Positions 21,037-31,607 are shown, counted from the stretch's first letter. The stretch is 64,000 nt of DNA from Peribacillus frigoritolerans (GCA_030562215.1 JAUPFL010000001.1:2282501-2346500); one strand, 5' to 3'. The notes: generated by a model not told the origin, from the letters alone. A program made the numbers and translations.

Positions 21037-22184
21037 GTTCTTTATTTCCAACATATGCAAGGTGGAACATTGAGCCAAGAAAAGCGTCAGGATTGAAGAT
21101 TACGAGTGCAACAGGTAAAGAGTATCTGGATTTCACATCCGGAATCGGGGTTTTGAATCTTGGACATTGTCATGAAAAAGTAAAAATGGCCGTGACGGAA
21201 CAACTTAATAAATATTGGCATGTATCGAACATGTTTCAAAGTTCCATACAGGAACGTACAGCAAAAATGCTGGCTGATGCCTCTGGTTTAAGTCGGGTGT
21301 TCTTTGCCAACAGCGGTGCCGAGGCGAATGAGGCAGCTATCAAACTAGCACGAAAAGCTACCGGGAAAAGCAAAATTGTCACATGTCAGCAGTCTTTCCA
21401 CGGACGTACGTTTGCGACGATGGCTGCAACGGGGCAGGAAAAAATCAAGACTGGTTTCGGACCGATGCTGGCTTCGTTCGAATATGTTCCATTTAATGAT
21501 AATGATGCCATGACAGCAGCCATTGATGAAAATACGGCAGCTGTAATGATTGAAATCATTCAAGGAGAAGGCGGCATCCATGTTGTACAGCAATCATATC
21601 TGGACGTGATTCAAACCAAATGCCAAGAACACGGAGCTCTCCTCATCATAGATGAAATTCAGACTGGGATAGGACGTACAGGGAAACCATTTGCATTTCA
21701 GCATTTCAATATCCAACCGGATATCATCACTTCAGCAAAGGGGCTGGGAAATGGCCTGCCAATCGGGGCGATGATTGGGAAGGAAGCGCTGTCTGAGTTC
21801 TTTAACCCTGGAAGTCATGGATCCACTTTTGGAGGTAATCCCGTAAGTGTCTCTGCAGCCGAAGCCGTATTAAAGGAAATTTTTCAATCAGGGTTTTTAA
21901 AAGAAACCGTTAAAAAGGCTGAATACCTTGAAAGTGAATTGGCAAAAGCATTGAAGGACATGGAAGAAGTGAAAGAGATTCGCGGTCTGGGAATGATGGT
22001 CGGAATTGAATGTAAACAAGATGTTCAGGTGTTTTTAATGGAACTCCAAGAAGAGGGCTTACTTGTATTGAGTGCAGGCCCTAAAGTACTTCGTTTACTC
22101 CCATCCCTGACAGTTACCGAACCTGAGATCGATAGGGCTATATATAAAATTAAAAAAGTATTGGGAATAAAACAAACCGTCTAA
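21033..22184 (+). CDS. argD: Acetylornithine aminotransferase
   Basis: Class III PLP-dependent transaminase converting acetylglutamate semialdehyde to acetylornithine. NSGAEANEAAIKLAR (phosphate loop), IIDEIQTGIGRTG and the PLP lysine in SAKGLGNGLPIGAM are intact. The ATG overlaps the argB stop (ATGA), and AGGAGGAAGGGG lies just upstream. 383 residues, uninterrupted. Confidence 0.95.
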   Translation: MSSLFPTYARWNIEPRKASGLKITSATGKEYLDFTSGIGVLNLGHCHEKVKMAVTEQLNKYWHVSNMFQSSIQERTAKMLADASGLSRVFFANSGAEANEAAIKLARKATGKSKIVTCQQSFHGRTFATMAATGQEKIKTGFGPMLASFEYVPFNDNDAMTAAIDENTAAVMIEIIQGEGGIHVVQQSYLDVIQTKCQEHGALLIIDEIQTGIGRTGKPFAFQHFNIQPDIITSAKGLGNGLPIGAMIGKEALSEFFNPGSHGSTFGGNPVSVSAAEAVLKEIFQSGFLKETVKKAEYLESELAKALKDMEEVKEIRGLGMMVGIECKQDVQVFLMELQEEGLLVLSAGPKVLRLLPSLTVTEPEIDRAIYKIKKVLGIKQTV

Positions 22185-22186
22185 AT

Positions 22187-22204
22187 TTATTGAATTTTTA
22201 TAGA
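22187..22204 (-). promoter_or_regulatory. Candidate ARG box between argD and carA
   Basis: Read on the minus strand the site ends in ATAAAAATTCAAT, matching 13 of 16 positions of the ARG-box consensus by eye. It could bring a secondary arginine-responsive control point to carAB-argF. The 81-bp gap also has AT-rich promoter-like sequence. Confidence 0.5.
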
Positions 22205-22265
22205 ACAAAATGAATAATTATGCTATTGTATATATAAATATACATCATCTAAAGAGGTGAAGATC

Positions 22266-23347
22266 ATGAAAAGCTATCTATATTTAGAGAATGGTTCCGT
22301 CTTTGAAGGCGAGCTGCTGACTAAATCGACTGAAAAAACAATCACTGGAGAGATTGTCTTTTTCACAGGAATGACCGGATATCAAGAAGTGCTGACAGAT
22401 CCTTCATATAAGGACCAGATTGTCATCTTCACATACCCGCTAATAGGGAATTATGGAATCAATGAACATGATTTTGAAAGTAAGAAGCCGCATGTTGCCG
22501 GTGTAATTGTATATGAAGGAAATATGAGCCATTCCCATTATCAGGCTAAATATTCACTTGGCGAATATTTAGACAAGTGGAACATTCCTCTTTTAAGCCA
22601 TGTTGACACAAGAGCGGTCGTTAAGAATATAAGACAGGAAGGTTCCATGCAGGCAGTCATCACAGCCGAAGAAAAATACACTGTCGTACCGGGCCTGAAT
22701 GGATTATCACCCCACGTTGCCGAGGTATCCACAAAGGTTGTCCAGAGCTTTGGGGAAGGCGACAAGCATGTTGTGATGATGGACTTCGGCTATAAAAAAT
22801 CCATATTGGATTCATTGGTCGAGCAGGGCTGCCGAGTCTCTGTCGTGCCATTCGATACTGAATTCGAGCAAATCAAGGACTTGAAGCCAGATGGTATTTT
22901 GCTTTCAAATGGGCCTGGGGATCCAAAACAGCTTGAATACCTCTTAGGAAACATTAAAAAAATCATTACGAATTTCCCGACGATGGGCATCTGCCTCGGT
23001 CATCAATTAACGGCCCTTGCCTTAGGCGGGAATACAAAAAAATGCTGTTTGGACATCGCGGTGCAAATCAGCCCGTGGTCGATTTGAAAACGAAAAAGGT
23101 GTATATGAGTTCGCAGAACCATAGTTATGAGGTTGATGAACCGAGCCTACAAGGAACATCGCTGCAAGTGAGATTCAGAAACGTGAATGATGACACGGTT
23201 GAGGGACTCATGCATGAAGACTTGCCAATCTTCACTACCCAGTACCACCCAGAGGCAAATCCGGGACCTATCGAGAGTTCATTACTATTCAATGACTTTT
23301 TACAAATGATAAATGATTATAGCGGGAGAGAAAAAGCTTATGCCTAA
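22266..23347 (+). CDS. carA: Carbamoyl-phosphate synthase small subunit, arginine-specific, frame interrupted
   Basis: Glutaminase subunit feeding ammonia to CarB. Class I amidotransferase domain with [16 protein letters not shown] (nucleophile Cys) and [14 protein letters not shown] (His/Glu). A run of seven A at 23035-23042 needs one more: [14 protein letters not shown] then follows, to the stop at 23345-23347. ATG 22266 follows AAAGAGGTG. Its position in the arg operon rather than beside pyr genes marks it as the arginine-linked paralogue. Overlaps carB by 8 nt. Confidence 0.93.
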
Positions 23348-26300
23348 GGACGACACGATACAGACCATTTTAGTGATTGGTTCGGGGCCGATTGTCATCG
23401 GGCAGGCCGCCGAATTCGATTATGCAGGTACACAGGCCTGCCTTGCTTTAAAGGAAGAAGGATATAAAGTCATCCTGGTCAACAACAACCCTGCAACGAT
23501 CATGACTGATGACATGAATGCGGATGCTGTCTATTTCGAACCTTTAACGGTTGATGTACTGGAAAAGATCATTTCCAAAGAAAAGCCGGATGGCCTGCTC
23601 GCTACATTAGGCGGTCAAACAGGATTGAACCTAGCTTATCAGTTGGATGATGCTGGAATACTTGAAAAATATAAAGTCAAATTATTGGGAACTCCGATCG
23701 ATTCCATCAAAAAAGGGGAGGATCGTGAGCTGTTCCGTGAGTTGATGTTTGAAATAGGTGAACCCGTTCCCGACAGTACGATTGTCCATACACTTGAAGA
23801 AGCGCTGGCTTTTGCCGACAAAATCGGTTTCCCCATAATCGTACGTCCCGCTTATACACTCGGCGGAACTGGCGGTGGTATTGCCGATTCACTGGATACC
23901 TTTAAGGAACTTGTACGGGGCGGACTGCAAGAAAGCCCAATTACACAATGCTTGATTGAAAGAAGCATAGCTGGTTATAAGGAAGTCGAATATGAGGTTA
24001 TGCGAGATGGCAACAATACGTGCATCACCATCTGTAATATGGAAAATATCGATCCGGTAGGGATCCATACAGGTGATTCGATCGTCGTGGCACCATCACA
24101 GACTTTATCGGACGATGAGTTTCAGATGCTGCGTGCCGCTTCCATTAAAATCATCTCTGCTTTAGGTATCATAGGCGGCTGTAATATTCAATTTGCACTT
24201 GATCCGAATAGCAAGCAATATTATTTAATAGAAGTGAACCCGCGCGTCAGCCGTTCATCGGCACTAGCTTCAAAAGCAACAGGTTATCCCATTGCCCGCA
24301 TAGCGGCGAAGCTCGCTGTCGGCTACGATTTATCGGAGCTCATCAATCCTGTAACGAAAAGCACTTATTCAAGCTTCGAACCTGCGCTTGACTATGTAGC
24401 TGTGAAGTTTCCGAGGTGGCCATTTGATAAATTCACGACCGCCGACCGCAAATTGGGAACACAGATGAAGGCGACTGGTGAAGTGATGGCTTTACACCGC
24501 AGCTTTGAGGGTGGAGTCCAAAAGGCCGTAGATTCTTTGGAATTGAAAACGATCGGGCTGCAGCTATCATCGCTGAAAAATAAAACCGTTCCTGAACTTT
24601 GGGGAAAGCTTGCCGAAAAATCGGATGAACGAATCTTTGTCATTTTTGAAATGCTTAGAAAAGGCGTGACCATTGAAGAAATCCATGAAGCGACAGCCAT
24701 AGATTATTTCTTCCTTAAATCCTTTGCTTCATTGATCCAAAGCGAAATGGAGATTGAAGCGAAGGCAATCGATCAGGTAACAAGGGAAGAACTTCAGACA
24801 TACAAGGAAAAGGGCTTTTCCGACCGCTATCTTGCTTCCGTATGGAAAGTAAGTGAGATGGAAGTGAGAGCACACCGCAAATCACTAGACATTACGGCGG
24901 TATACAAAACGGTTGATACATGTGCAGCCGAATTCGAATCACATACAAACTATCACTATTCAACATATTTTGGTGAGAACGAACAGCAAAAAACTGATAA
25001 AAAGAAAGTCTTGATGATTGGCAGCGGTCCGATCCGCATCGGACAGGGAATAGAATTTGATTACTGTTCGGTTCACGGTGTTTATGCACTCCAGGATGAA
25101 AATGTTGAAACGATCATGATCAATAATAATCCGGAAACGGTGAGCACGGATTTTGCGACGGCAGATCGCCTTTATTTCGAACCGTTGACCCTTGAATATG
25201 TTCTTAATGTAATAGAAGCGGAAGACATAAAAGACGTTATAGTCCAATTTGGTGGGCAGACTGCAATAAACCTTGCAAAAGGCCTGGAAGAATACGGTGT
25301 CAATTTGTTGGGGACATCCTTCGATACACTTGATCAATTAGAAGATCGTGATCGTTTTTATCAGCTTCTTCAGAAACTGGATATCCCCCATGTACCAGGT
25401 TCAATGGCTAATGGTGAAGAACAATTAATTGCCCATGCAGAGGCAATCGGCTATCCGGTGCTCTTACGCCCATCCTATGTAATAGGCGGCCAGGGAATGG
25501 AAATCATCCGCTCCAAGGAAAGCTTGTTGAATAGAATGGCAAATGGAACGGCACTTGTCTATCCCGTGTTGATCGATTCCTATATTCCAGGGAAGGAAGC
25601 CGAAATCGATTTGATTGCGGATGGAAATGATGTATACATTCCCATCATTGCCGAACATATAGAGAAAGCAGGCGTCCATTCAGGGGATAGCATGGCATTA
25701 TTGCCAGCTCAATCCTTAACGGATGATATCAAAGATAAAAATGACCCTTTATGCTAAAAAACTTGTTAGTGAACTTGGTTATAAAGGGCTTATGAACATC
25801 CAATTCGTAATTGAGGGAAATAGTGTATATGTATTGGAAGTGAATCCTCGTGCAAGTCGGACAATTCCAATCATCAGTAAAGTGACCGATGTACCCTTGG
25901 TGCAAATAGCGACAAAAATATTGCTTGGGAAATATTCATTGTCGAATGCATTCGAAAAAACGGGCTTAATGGATGAAATTCCATATGCAGTCGTCAAATA
26001 TCCCGTATTCTCTACATTTGCGCTAAGCGGCCTTGATTCGAAGGTAGGTCCGGAAATGAAATCAACAGGTGAAGGAATCGCCATCGGGGATACGGTAAAT
26101 GAAGCGTTGACAAAAGTGTTCCATGCTCAAAAAGCTAAACATACTACAGGTGTTTATCAATCAGGATCAGTCCAATTAAGTGAAGATTTGTTAGTGCAAA
26201 TCAAAGAAGCAGGTTTGACATTGGGGAACTCAGGTTTTGATAAATGGTTAAATGAAGGAAATGCGGCGGTCGTTTTGGCATATGGATCAACGGAAGAAGA

Positions 26301-26460
26301 TAAGAAGCTAAGGTTACTTGCAGCGAAATACCGACTGCTTGCATTTACGGAAGAAGAGACGTTCAAGGCCTATCTACAATCGGTAGAAAATGCTGATCCA
26401 GGGGTTACCTCGCTTCAGGAGTGGCTTGTACCATATACGAAAGGAGTGTCACACGTATGA
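23340..26460 (+). CDS. carB: Carbamoyl-phosphate synthase large subunit, arginine-specific, frame interrupted
   Basis: Makes carbamoyl phosphate for ornithine transcarbamylase. Two homologous ATP-grasp halves: N-half with [17 protein letters not shown] and [11 protein letters not shown]-half with [21 protein letters not shown] five-A run near 25740 has one base too many; with four, [19 protein letters not shown] continues. Joined length 1039 residues, close to the B. subtilis arginine CarB (about 1030) and shorter than PyrAB, since the C-terminal regulatory domain is reduced. ATG 23340 preceded by GGGAG; ends ATGA into argF. Confidence 0.94.
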
Positions 26461-27416
26461 GTTCAATGACGGCACCGACACAAGCGAAGATTTTAAATGG
26501 AAAAGATTTTTTGACCATGAAAGAGTCTACACCAACGGCAATTGCAGATTTGTTAAAGCTGGCACAGACCATTAAAGGCAAATTGCAAGCTGGTGAAGAA
26601 TATACCCCTTTAAAAGGGAAAACGCTGGGGATGATCTTCGAAAAATCGTCTACCCGTACCCGTGTTTCTTTTGAAGTGGGCATGATGCAGCTTGGCGGAC
26701 ACGCTTTGTTCCTGAGTGGCAATGATTTGCAAATTGGACGTGGTGAAACTATTTCCGATACTGCAAAAGTCCTTTCTGAATACATTGACGGCATCATGAT
26801 TCGTACCTTCGAGCATGAAAAAATCCTGGAATTGTCAGAAAATGCTTCTATTCCAGTCATCAATGGATTAACAGATCTTGCACATCCCTGTCAGGTGCTT
26901 GCTGACTTCTTGACGATCATCGAGATAAAAGGGCAATTAAAGGGCTTGAAGATGAGTTATATCGGTGATGGCAATAATGTTGCCAATTCATTGATGGTAG
27001 GCTGTGCAAAAATGGGAATGGATTTTTCCATTGGATGTCCTGACGCCTACAAACCTGATGAAAAGGTCGTCGCCTATGCTAAAAAAGTGGCAGAGGAGAC
27101 TGGCAGTGAAATTTTGGTGACAACCTCAGCTTCGGAGGCCATAAAAGATGCGGATATCGTCTATTCAGATGTTTGGACCTCCATGGGGCAGGAAGTCGAG
27201 AATGGTATCCGCTTAGAAGCTTTTAAAGATTATCAAATCAATGGCGAGCTAGTAAAACTTGCCAAAGAGGATTATTTATTCATGCATTGCCTGCCTGCAC
27301 ATCGGGAGGAAGAGGTTACGGCTGAAGTCATCGATGGACCTAATTCCGTCGTTTTCCACCAAGCCGGAAATCGCCTTCATGCCCAAAAGGCGGTCCTGGT
27401 TGACTTAATGTCCTAA
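26457..27416 (+). CDS. argF: Ornithine carbamoyltransferase
   Basis: Condenses ornithine with carbamoyl phosphate to citrulline. The carbamoyl-phosphate loop KSSTRTRVSFE, DLAHPCQVLADFLT and ornithine-binding HCLPAHREEEVT are intact. ATG 26457 overlaps the carB stop by four bases and has AAAGGAG 15 nt upstream. 319 residues, uninterrupted. Last gene of the arginine operon, closed by a strong terminator. Confidence 0.96.
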   Translation: MSSMTAPTQAKILNGKDFLTMKESTPTAIADLLKLAQTIKGKLQAGEEYTPLKGKTLGMIFEKSSTRTRVSFEVGMMQLGGHALFLSGNDLQIGRGETISDTAKVLSEYIDGIMIRTFEHEKILELSENASIPVINGLTDLAHPCQVLADFLTIIEIKGQLKGLKMSYIGDGNNVANSLMVGCAKMGMDFSIGCPDAYKPDEKVVAYAKKVAEETGSEILVTTSASEAIKDADIVYSDVWTSMGQEVENGIRLEAFKDYQINGELVKLAKEDYLFMHCLPAHREEEVTAEVIDGPNSVVFHQAGNRLHAQKAVLVDLMS

Positions 27417-27417
27417 C

Positions 27418-27452
27418 CAAAAAGGCGTCTGCTCTGAGCAGACGCTTTTTTG
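27418..27452 (+). terminator. Terminator of the arginine operon
   Basis: Nine-bp stem GCGTCTGCT / AGCAGACGC with a 3-nt loop and TTTTTT tail, directly after argF. Confidence 0.92.
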
Positions 27453-27538
27453 GTTAAAGCCGCTTTCCTAATTTTTCTGACATGAAAGGAAGGAACCTGG
27501 TAATAATAACAGGGAAAGCATGCAAAGGGGTGAAATCT

Positions 27539-27718
27539 ATGGGGCAAAATCGTCAATTTAAGCCAGGTCAGAAGGCACCTAATAATGGGACCTACGTAGA
27601 AATCGGTGAAACGGGCAGCACGGTAGTGAATCCGAAAATGGTAAAGCTTGATGCAGGGGATTCTTTTCCTGAAACATCCAATCATAACCGGATTTGGACA
27701 TATAAGCGGAAGCCATGA
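27539..27718 (+). CDS. yjzC: YjzC-family small protein
   Basis: 59-residue protein of unknown function (GQNRQFKPGQKAPNNGTYVE, then NRIWTYKRKP). The KPGQKAPNNG and AGDSFPETSNHNR segments match my memory of B. subtilis YjzC, which also lies directly after argF. ATG 27539 follows AAGGGGTG. Own terminator downstream. Confidence 0.85.
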   Translation: MGQNRQFKPGQKAPNNGTYVEIGETGSTVVNPKMVKLDAGDSFPETSNHNRIWTYKRKP

Positions 27719-27727
27719 AACATCTAA

Positions 27728-27771
27728 AAGCAGGAAAAAGGAATGGTCGCCATCCTTCTTCCTGCTTTTTT
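27728..27771. terminator. Bidirectional terminator between yjzC and the IclR gene
   Basis: Arms AAGCAGGAA and TTCCTGCTT with further pairing inside, then TTTTTT on the plus strand and AAAAG-flanked T-rich sequence on the minus strand. Sits between convergent genes. Confidence 0.8.
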
Positions 27772-27772
27772 C

Positions 27773-28531
27773 CTATTCAGCGGAATAACCGAATATATTC
27801 GAGATTTCCAAACAGCTCTTCCTTAAATAGTCGCTTAAAGGATCTTCATAATGATCAGGAATGCTTTCGGTGAACCCAACGGCAGTGATCGCTCCCAACA
27901 ATTCCGAATTATAATTAAAAACCGGAATGGACATGGAGGAAACCGATGGTACAAGAGGCTCTTTGGCAAAAGCAATTTTATATTTCCGAATTTCATCATA
28001 TTCATTTGTTTCTTTAAGGAACGAGCCCGCAACATTACGATCTTTTTCAATCCATTCCGCCGTCAAGGAAGGATCCTGAAATACAGTGAATACCTTTCCG
28101 GAAGAGGATGATGGCGGAAGTCGCGTACCTAACTGTGCCCCGATGTTTAAGTTTTGGTTGGAATTCCATATTTTTGCCGTGATTGGTCCATCATATGTCC
28201 AAACGGAAAAAAGGACCGTGCAAGAAGTATGGTGACTGATTTCCTGTAAATAAGGAGTTATTCTGCTCGTTACATCCTCATTTCCTATCGCTGCCATTCC
28301 GTATTGGATCAATTTGCTCCCAAGGTGATACATACCAGTTGTCTTATCGCGATATAGTAACTCCAGTTGAGTCAAAGTATTTAAATACTTATAGAGGTTA
28401 CTTTTCGTTATTTCCGTTAATTCCTGAATATCAGAGAATCTTAAAGGAGTTCTTTGGGAAGCAAGTAAATCTATGATGCTCATCCCTATTTGTAATGATT
28501 GAATCGTCGAACCGGATTTTACGATTTCCAT
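27773..28531 (-). CDS. IclR-family regulator of the gentisate operon
   Basis: 252 residues. N-terminal winged helix (SLQIGMSIIDLLASQRTPLR, TEITKSNLYKYLNTL), then the IclR effector domain with SSSSGKVFTVF and VSSMSIPVFNYNSELLGAI. Divergent from the aromatic-degradation operon across a 364-bp gap, so it probably responds to a hydroxybenzoate or gentisate; this is inference from location and from the frequent use of IclR proteins in aromatic catabolism. AGGGAG precedes the ATG. Uninterrupted. Confidence 0.85.
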   Translation of the reverse strand: MEIVKSGSTIQSLQIGMSIIDLLASQRTPLRFSDIQELTEITKSNLYKYLNTLTQLELLYRDKTTGMYHLGSKLIQYGMAAIGNEDVTSRITPYLQEISHHTSCTVLFSVWTYDGPITAKIWNSNQNLNIGAQLGTRLPPSSSSGKVFTVFQDPSLTAEWIEKDRNVAGSFLKETNEYDEIRKYKIAFAKEPLVPSVSSMSIPVFNYNSELLGAITAVGFTESIPDHYEDPLSDYLRKSCLEISNIFGYSAE

Positions 28532-28721
28532 AAATCAATCTCCCTAATCTGTTTTAATTTAGGTCTAGTATATCAGAATCTCTAAAATATACGTAACCGC
28601 CTGCTGCTGAAGCTATCAATATACTTTCCTATTAAATGAATAACTTTAGTTCATTTTTTGATTCCGCAGTACTGATAATGGTGAAGATGATAACATTTGC
28701 ACAAAAATTTGCAATACTTTC

Positions 28722-28751
28722 TTGACAATATTCCGAAAATTGAGTTATTAT
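28722..28751 (+). promoter_or_regulatory. Predicted promoter of the gentisate operon
   Basis: TTGACA and TATTAT, 18 bp apart. An imperfect inverted repeat (TTTGC..GCAA, 28696-28714) lies just upstream and is a candidate IclR-protein site. No gene is visible in the 28532-28895 gap. Confidence 0.55.
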
Positions 28752-28811
28752 TTATATAAATAGTGAACGATGTTATCTATAAATGGAATTGATAAGGTGT
28801 ACAGTCATTCA

Positions 28812-28844
28812 AATTCTGGTTTGCGAAGCAAATACAGCAGAATT
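28812..28844 (+). other. Hairpin in the gentisate operon leader
   Basis: Nested stem in the predicted 5' untranslated region: AATTCTG/CAGAATT outside and TTTGC-GAA-GCAAA inside. No T run follows, so it is not an intrinsic terminator; it may stabilise the mRNA. Function unknown. Confidence 0.45.
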
Positions 28845-28895
28845 AGGATGGTGGCATCAAAAAGAGTTTTAATAATTAATAAAGGAGAATGAAAT

Positions 28896-29843
28896 ATGAA
28901 ATTAGTAACTTTCAGCAGTCAAGGATTTAAACGTATTGGTGCAATTTACCCGAATGATGTTGTAGTTGACTTGAACTATGCCTATCAAGCTCTTCTAGAA
29001 AGCGAGGGGAAACTTCGCAGTGAACAAATCGCTGACGCGTATGTCCCTGCAACAATGGAGGAGTTTTTACAGGGAGGGAATGAAAGCCTTTCCATCGCGC
29101 AAAAGGCTGCGGACTACGCTATTAACAATCGTGATTCCTTCAGACATCAATTGGTCCATGAAATTGAAAATATAAAACTTGAGGCTCCTGTCCAAAAGCC
29201 AAGCAAAATTATTTGTGTCGGACATAATTACCGTGAACACATTGCTGAAATGGGTCGTGAACTGCCGCCATTCCCTGTAGTATTCGCAAAGTTCGCCAAT
29301 ACAGTAATCGGTCCCCAGGATGATATACCGTTTTTCCCAATCTCAGAGCAACTAGATTATGAAGCGGAATTCGCTTTTGTAGTCGGACAAAGAGCACGTA
29401 ATGTTTCAAAAGAAGATGCTCTTGATTATGTAGCTGGTTATACAATTGCGAATGATGTCACTTACCGTGATATCCAACGTCGTACACTTGAATGGCTACA
29501 AGGGAAAACGGTTGAAGGAAGTGCTCCGATGGGGCCTTGGTTAGTCACTTCAGATGAACTTTCCGATCCATCAGGCTTAAATGTCCGATTAACGGTAAAT
29601 GGTGAAGAACGCCAAAAAACGAATACATCCAACTTCGTATTCGATGTGAAATATCTAGTTGAATTCTTATCGAACTTAATGACTCTTGAACCAGGTGACA
29701 TCGTACTCACAGGAACACCGGGTGGGGTAGGAGTAGCCCGTGATCCACAAGTGTTCTTAAAAGATGGTGACGTTGTCAAAATCGAAATCGACAAAATAGG
29801 TTATCTTGAAAATCGTGTGAGACGTGTCGGGGAGGGAAAATAA
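28896..29843 (+). CDS. Fumarylacetoacetate hydrolase-family protein, probable fumarylpyruvate hydrolase
   Basis: Would cleave fumarylpyruvate (or maleylpyruvate directly) to fumarate or maleate plus pyruvate, the last step of the gentisate route. 315 residues; the metal site is visible in IICVGHNYREH, LDYEAEFAFVVG and ANDVTYRDIQRR, with the closing motif GDIVLTGTPGGVG. First gene of the operon, start after AAAGGAG, uninterrupted. FAH-family sequence alone does not settle the substrate; the adjacent gentisate dioxygenase does. Confidence 0.85.
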   Translation: MKLVTFSSQGFKRIGAIYPNDVVVDLNYAYQALLESEGKLRSEQIADAYVPATMEEFLQGGNESLSIAQKAADYAINNRDSFRHQLVHEIENIKLEAPVQKPSKIICVGHNYREHIAEMGRELPPFPVVFAKFANTVIGPQDDIPFFPISEQLDYEAEFAFVVGQRARNVSKEDALDYVAGYTIANDVTYRDIQRRTLEWLQGKTVEGSAPMGPWLVTSDELSDPSGLNVRLTVNGEERQKTNTSNFVFDVKYLVEFLSNLMTLEPGDIVLTGTPGGVGVARDPQVFLKDGDVVKIEIDKIGYLENRVRRVGEGK

Positions 29844-29844
29844 A

Positions 29845-30336
29845 ATGGCTTATCAGGAAATCGGGACATCAATCCAATCGGTTCAACAATCAATCGACCA
29901 TATTCTAGAGACTACGGGAAACCTACCGGAAGAAACGATCCGATTTAAACCAGCAGAGGATGAATGGTCGATCATGCAGATACTCTCCCATTTAGCTGAA
30001 GCCATTCCTTATTGGTTAGGTGAAGTGGAAACTGTAATAGCGATGCCTGGAGCCGAATGGGGACGTGGATTGCAAGATCCAGCCCGATTGGCGGCAGTTA
30101 CCGATACTGACAAACTTGCTGTCGATGATGTCATGAAGCAAGTGGAGGAGCTTAAATATAAAGTGGAGAGCAGTCTCAAGAATTTAGATGAAGAAACACT
30201 ATCCAAAGAATCGCCACACCGGAATTTCGCTAAATTCGGAAACAAACCAGTTTCTTATATAGTCGATCACTTCATCGATGAGCATGTTTCAGGACACTAT
30301 GATCAAATCAAGCGAAATCTTTCTAAAATCCAGTGA
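29845..30336 (+). CDS. DinB-superfamily protein, candidate thiol-dependent maleylpyruvate isomerase
   Basis: 163-residue four-helix-bundle protein. The DinB metal triad is present: His49 in ILSHLAEA, and His147/His151 in DEHVSGHYDQ. DinB-superfamily enzymes include bacillithiol transferases in Bacillus and the mycothiol-dependent maleylpyruvate isomerase of Corynebacterium. Here the gene sits between the ring-cleavage and hydrolase genes, exactly where a maleylpyruvate isomerase is needed, and no glutathione-transferase-type isomerase is present. I infer a bacillithiol-dependent isomerase. Starts one base after the fah stop codon with GGGAGG. Confidence 0.75.
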   Translation: MAYQEIGTSIQSVQQSIDHILETTGNLPEETIRFKPAEDEWSIMQILSHLAEAIPYWLGEVETVIAMPGAEWGRGLQDPARLAAVTDTDKLAVDDVMKQVEELKYKVESSLKNLDEETLSKESPHRNFAKFGNKPVSYIVDHFIDEHVSGHYDQIKRNLSKIQ

Positions 30337-30366
30337 GGCAAGATAAAAAAGAAAGTAGGGACTAAT

Positions 30367-31481
30367 ATGGCTGAAAAAAAAAGGAATACATGAATAGTGC
30401 AATCGTAAAAGATTTTACAAAGGATATTCAGCAGTATAACCTTGGGCCGTTGTGGGAAGCCATTCCCGCTCTGATGGACCTTGAACCTAAACCCCATGCG
30501 CATGCCTATTTATGGAAAGAAGAGCTTTTGACAAAAAAATTGATGGAAGCAGCCGAAATCTTCACACCTGACCGAGGCGGGGAGCGCAGGGCTATTTATT
30601 TTCAAAACCCTGGCCTTACTTATCGCCAGCCTTGGGGATGGGCTTCGACAACACAAACGCTATATGCAGCGGTCCAGCTATTGTTGCCAGGTGAAGTGGC
30701 CCCTTCCCACCGTCATTCCCAAAGTGCACTTCGTTTCATTACGAATGGTGAAGGTGCCTACTCCATCGTGCAGGGAGAAAGGATCTTCATGGAAGAAGGA
30801 GATTTCTTGATTACGCCTAAAAACCTATGGCATGGTCATGGACATGTTGGCGAAAAACCAATGATTTGGATGGATGCCCTTGATATCCCAACCATCTATT
30901 CCATAGGCGGCACTTTCTTTGAACCATATCCAGATAGGATAGAAACGCCTAAACGGCCGGATAATTTTTCAGAGCTCCGTTATCAAGGCGGAATGGTTCG
31001 TCCAGTATCCGACCGTTATTCACAAGTGGCACCGCTTGCCAACTACAAGTGGAAAGGCACCAAAGCAGCGATAGAAGGGTTGATGAATTTCGAACCAGAT
31101 CCATATGAAGGTTTCGCCGTGGAATATATCAATCCATCAAATGGCCAAACGGCCAATCCGACGATGGGGGCATGGATGCAGAAACTTCCTAAAGGTTTCC
31201 ATACGAAAGCACATCGCCATACCCATTCCACAATTTATCAAGTGCACCAAGGATCAGGATATACGGTCATTAATGGAGTGCGTTTTGACTGGTCCAAGGG
31301 AGATTATTTCGTGGTTCCGAATTGGGCATGGCATGAGCATGTTGCAGAGGAGGATTCCTACCTATTCTCGGTAAACGACCTGCCAATAATGGAGAGATTC
31401 GATTTGGAACAGCAACAGGCATTAGACACAAACAATGGGTACCAAAAGGTTGAAAGTGAATTCAAGCCTGTTTTGGTTTGA
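30367..31481 (+). CDS. Gentisate 1,2-dioxygenase, frame interrupted at codon 6
   Basis: Fe(II) bicupin that opens gentisate to maleylpyruvate. First cupin carries HRHSQSALRFITNGEG (His-x-His metal ligands) and PKNLWHGHGH; the second carries HRHTHSTIYQVHQGSG and PNWAWHEH. The ATG at 30367 has AGGGAC upstream; its nine-A run needs one more base to give MAEKKKEYMNSAIVKDF, after which the frame is open to 31481 (~371 residues). Starting instead at 30390 would leave no ribosome-binding site. Confidence 0.9.
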
Positions 31482-31607
31482 TAATAACCTGTTTGGAATC
31501 TTAAGCATAGATCCTTGTGAATATATGAATGCCAGTCGAATGAAAACGCTTACTGTGGTAGTAGTCCGCAACATTGGCTAAAAGCAACTATATAGGGGGA
31601 ATTGATG

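Noticed and set aside
28845-28895. T-box-like GGATGGTGGCATC before the fah gene
   Set aside because: Does not match the T-box core and there is no associated terminator.
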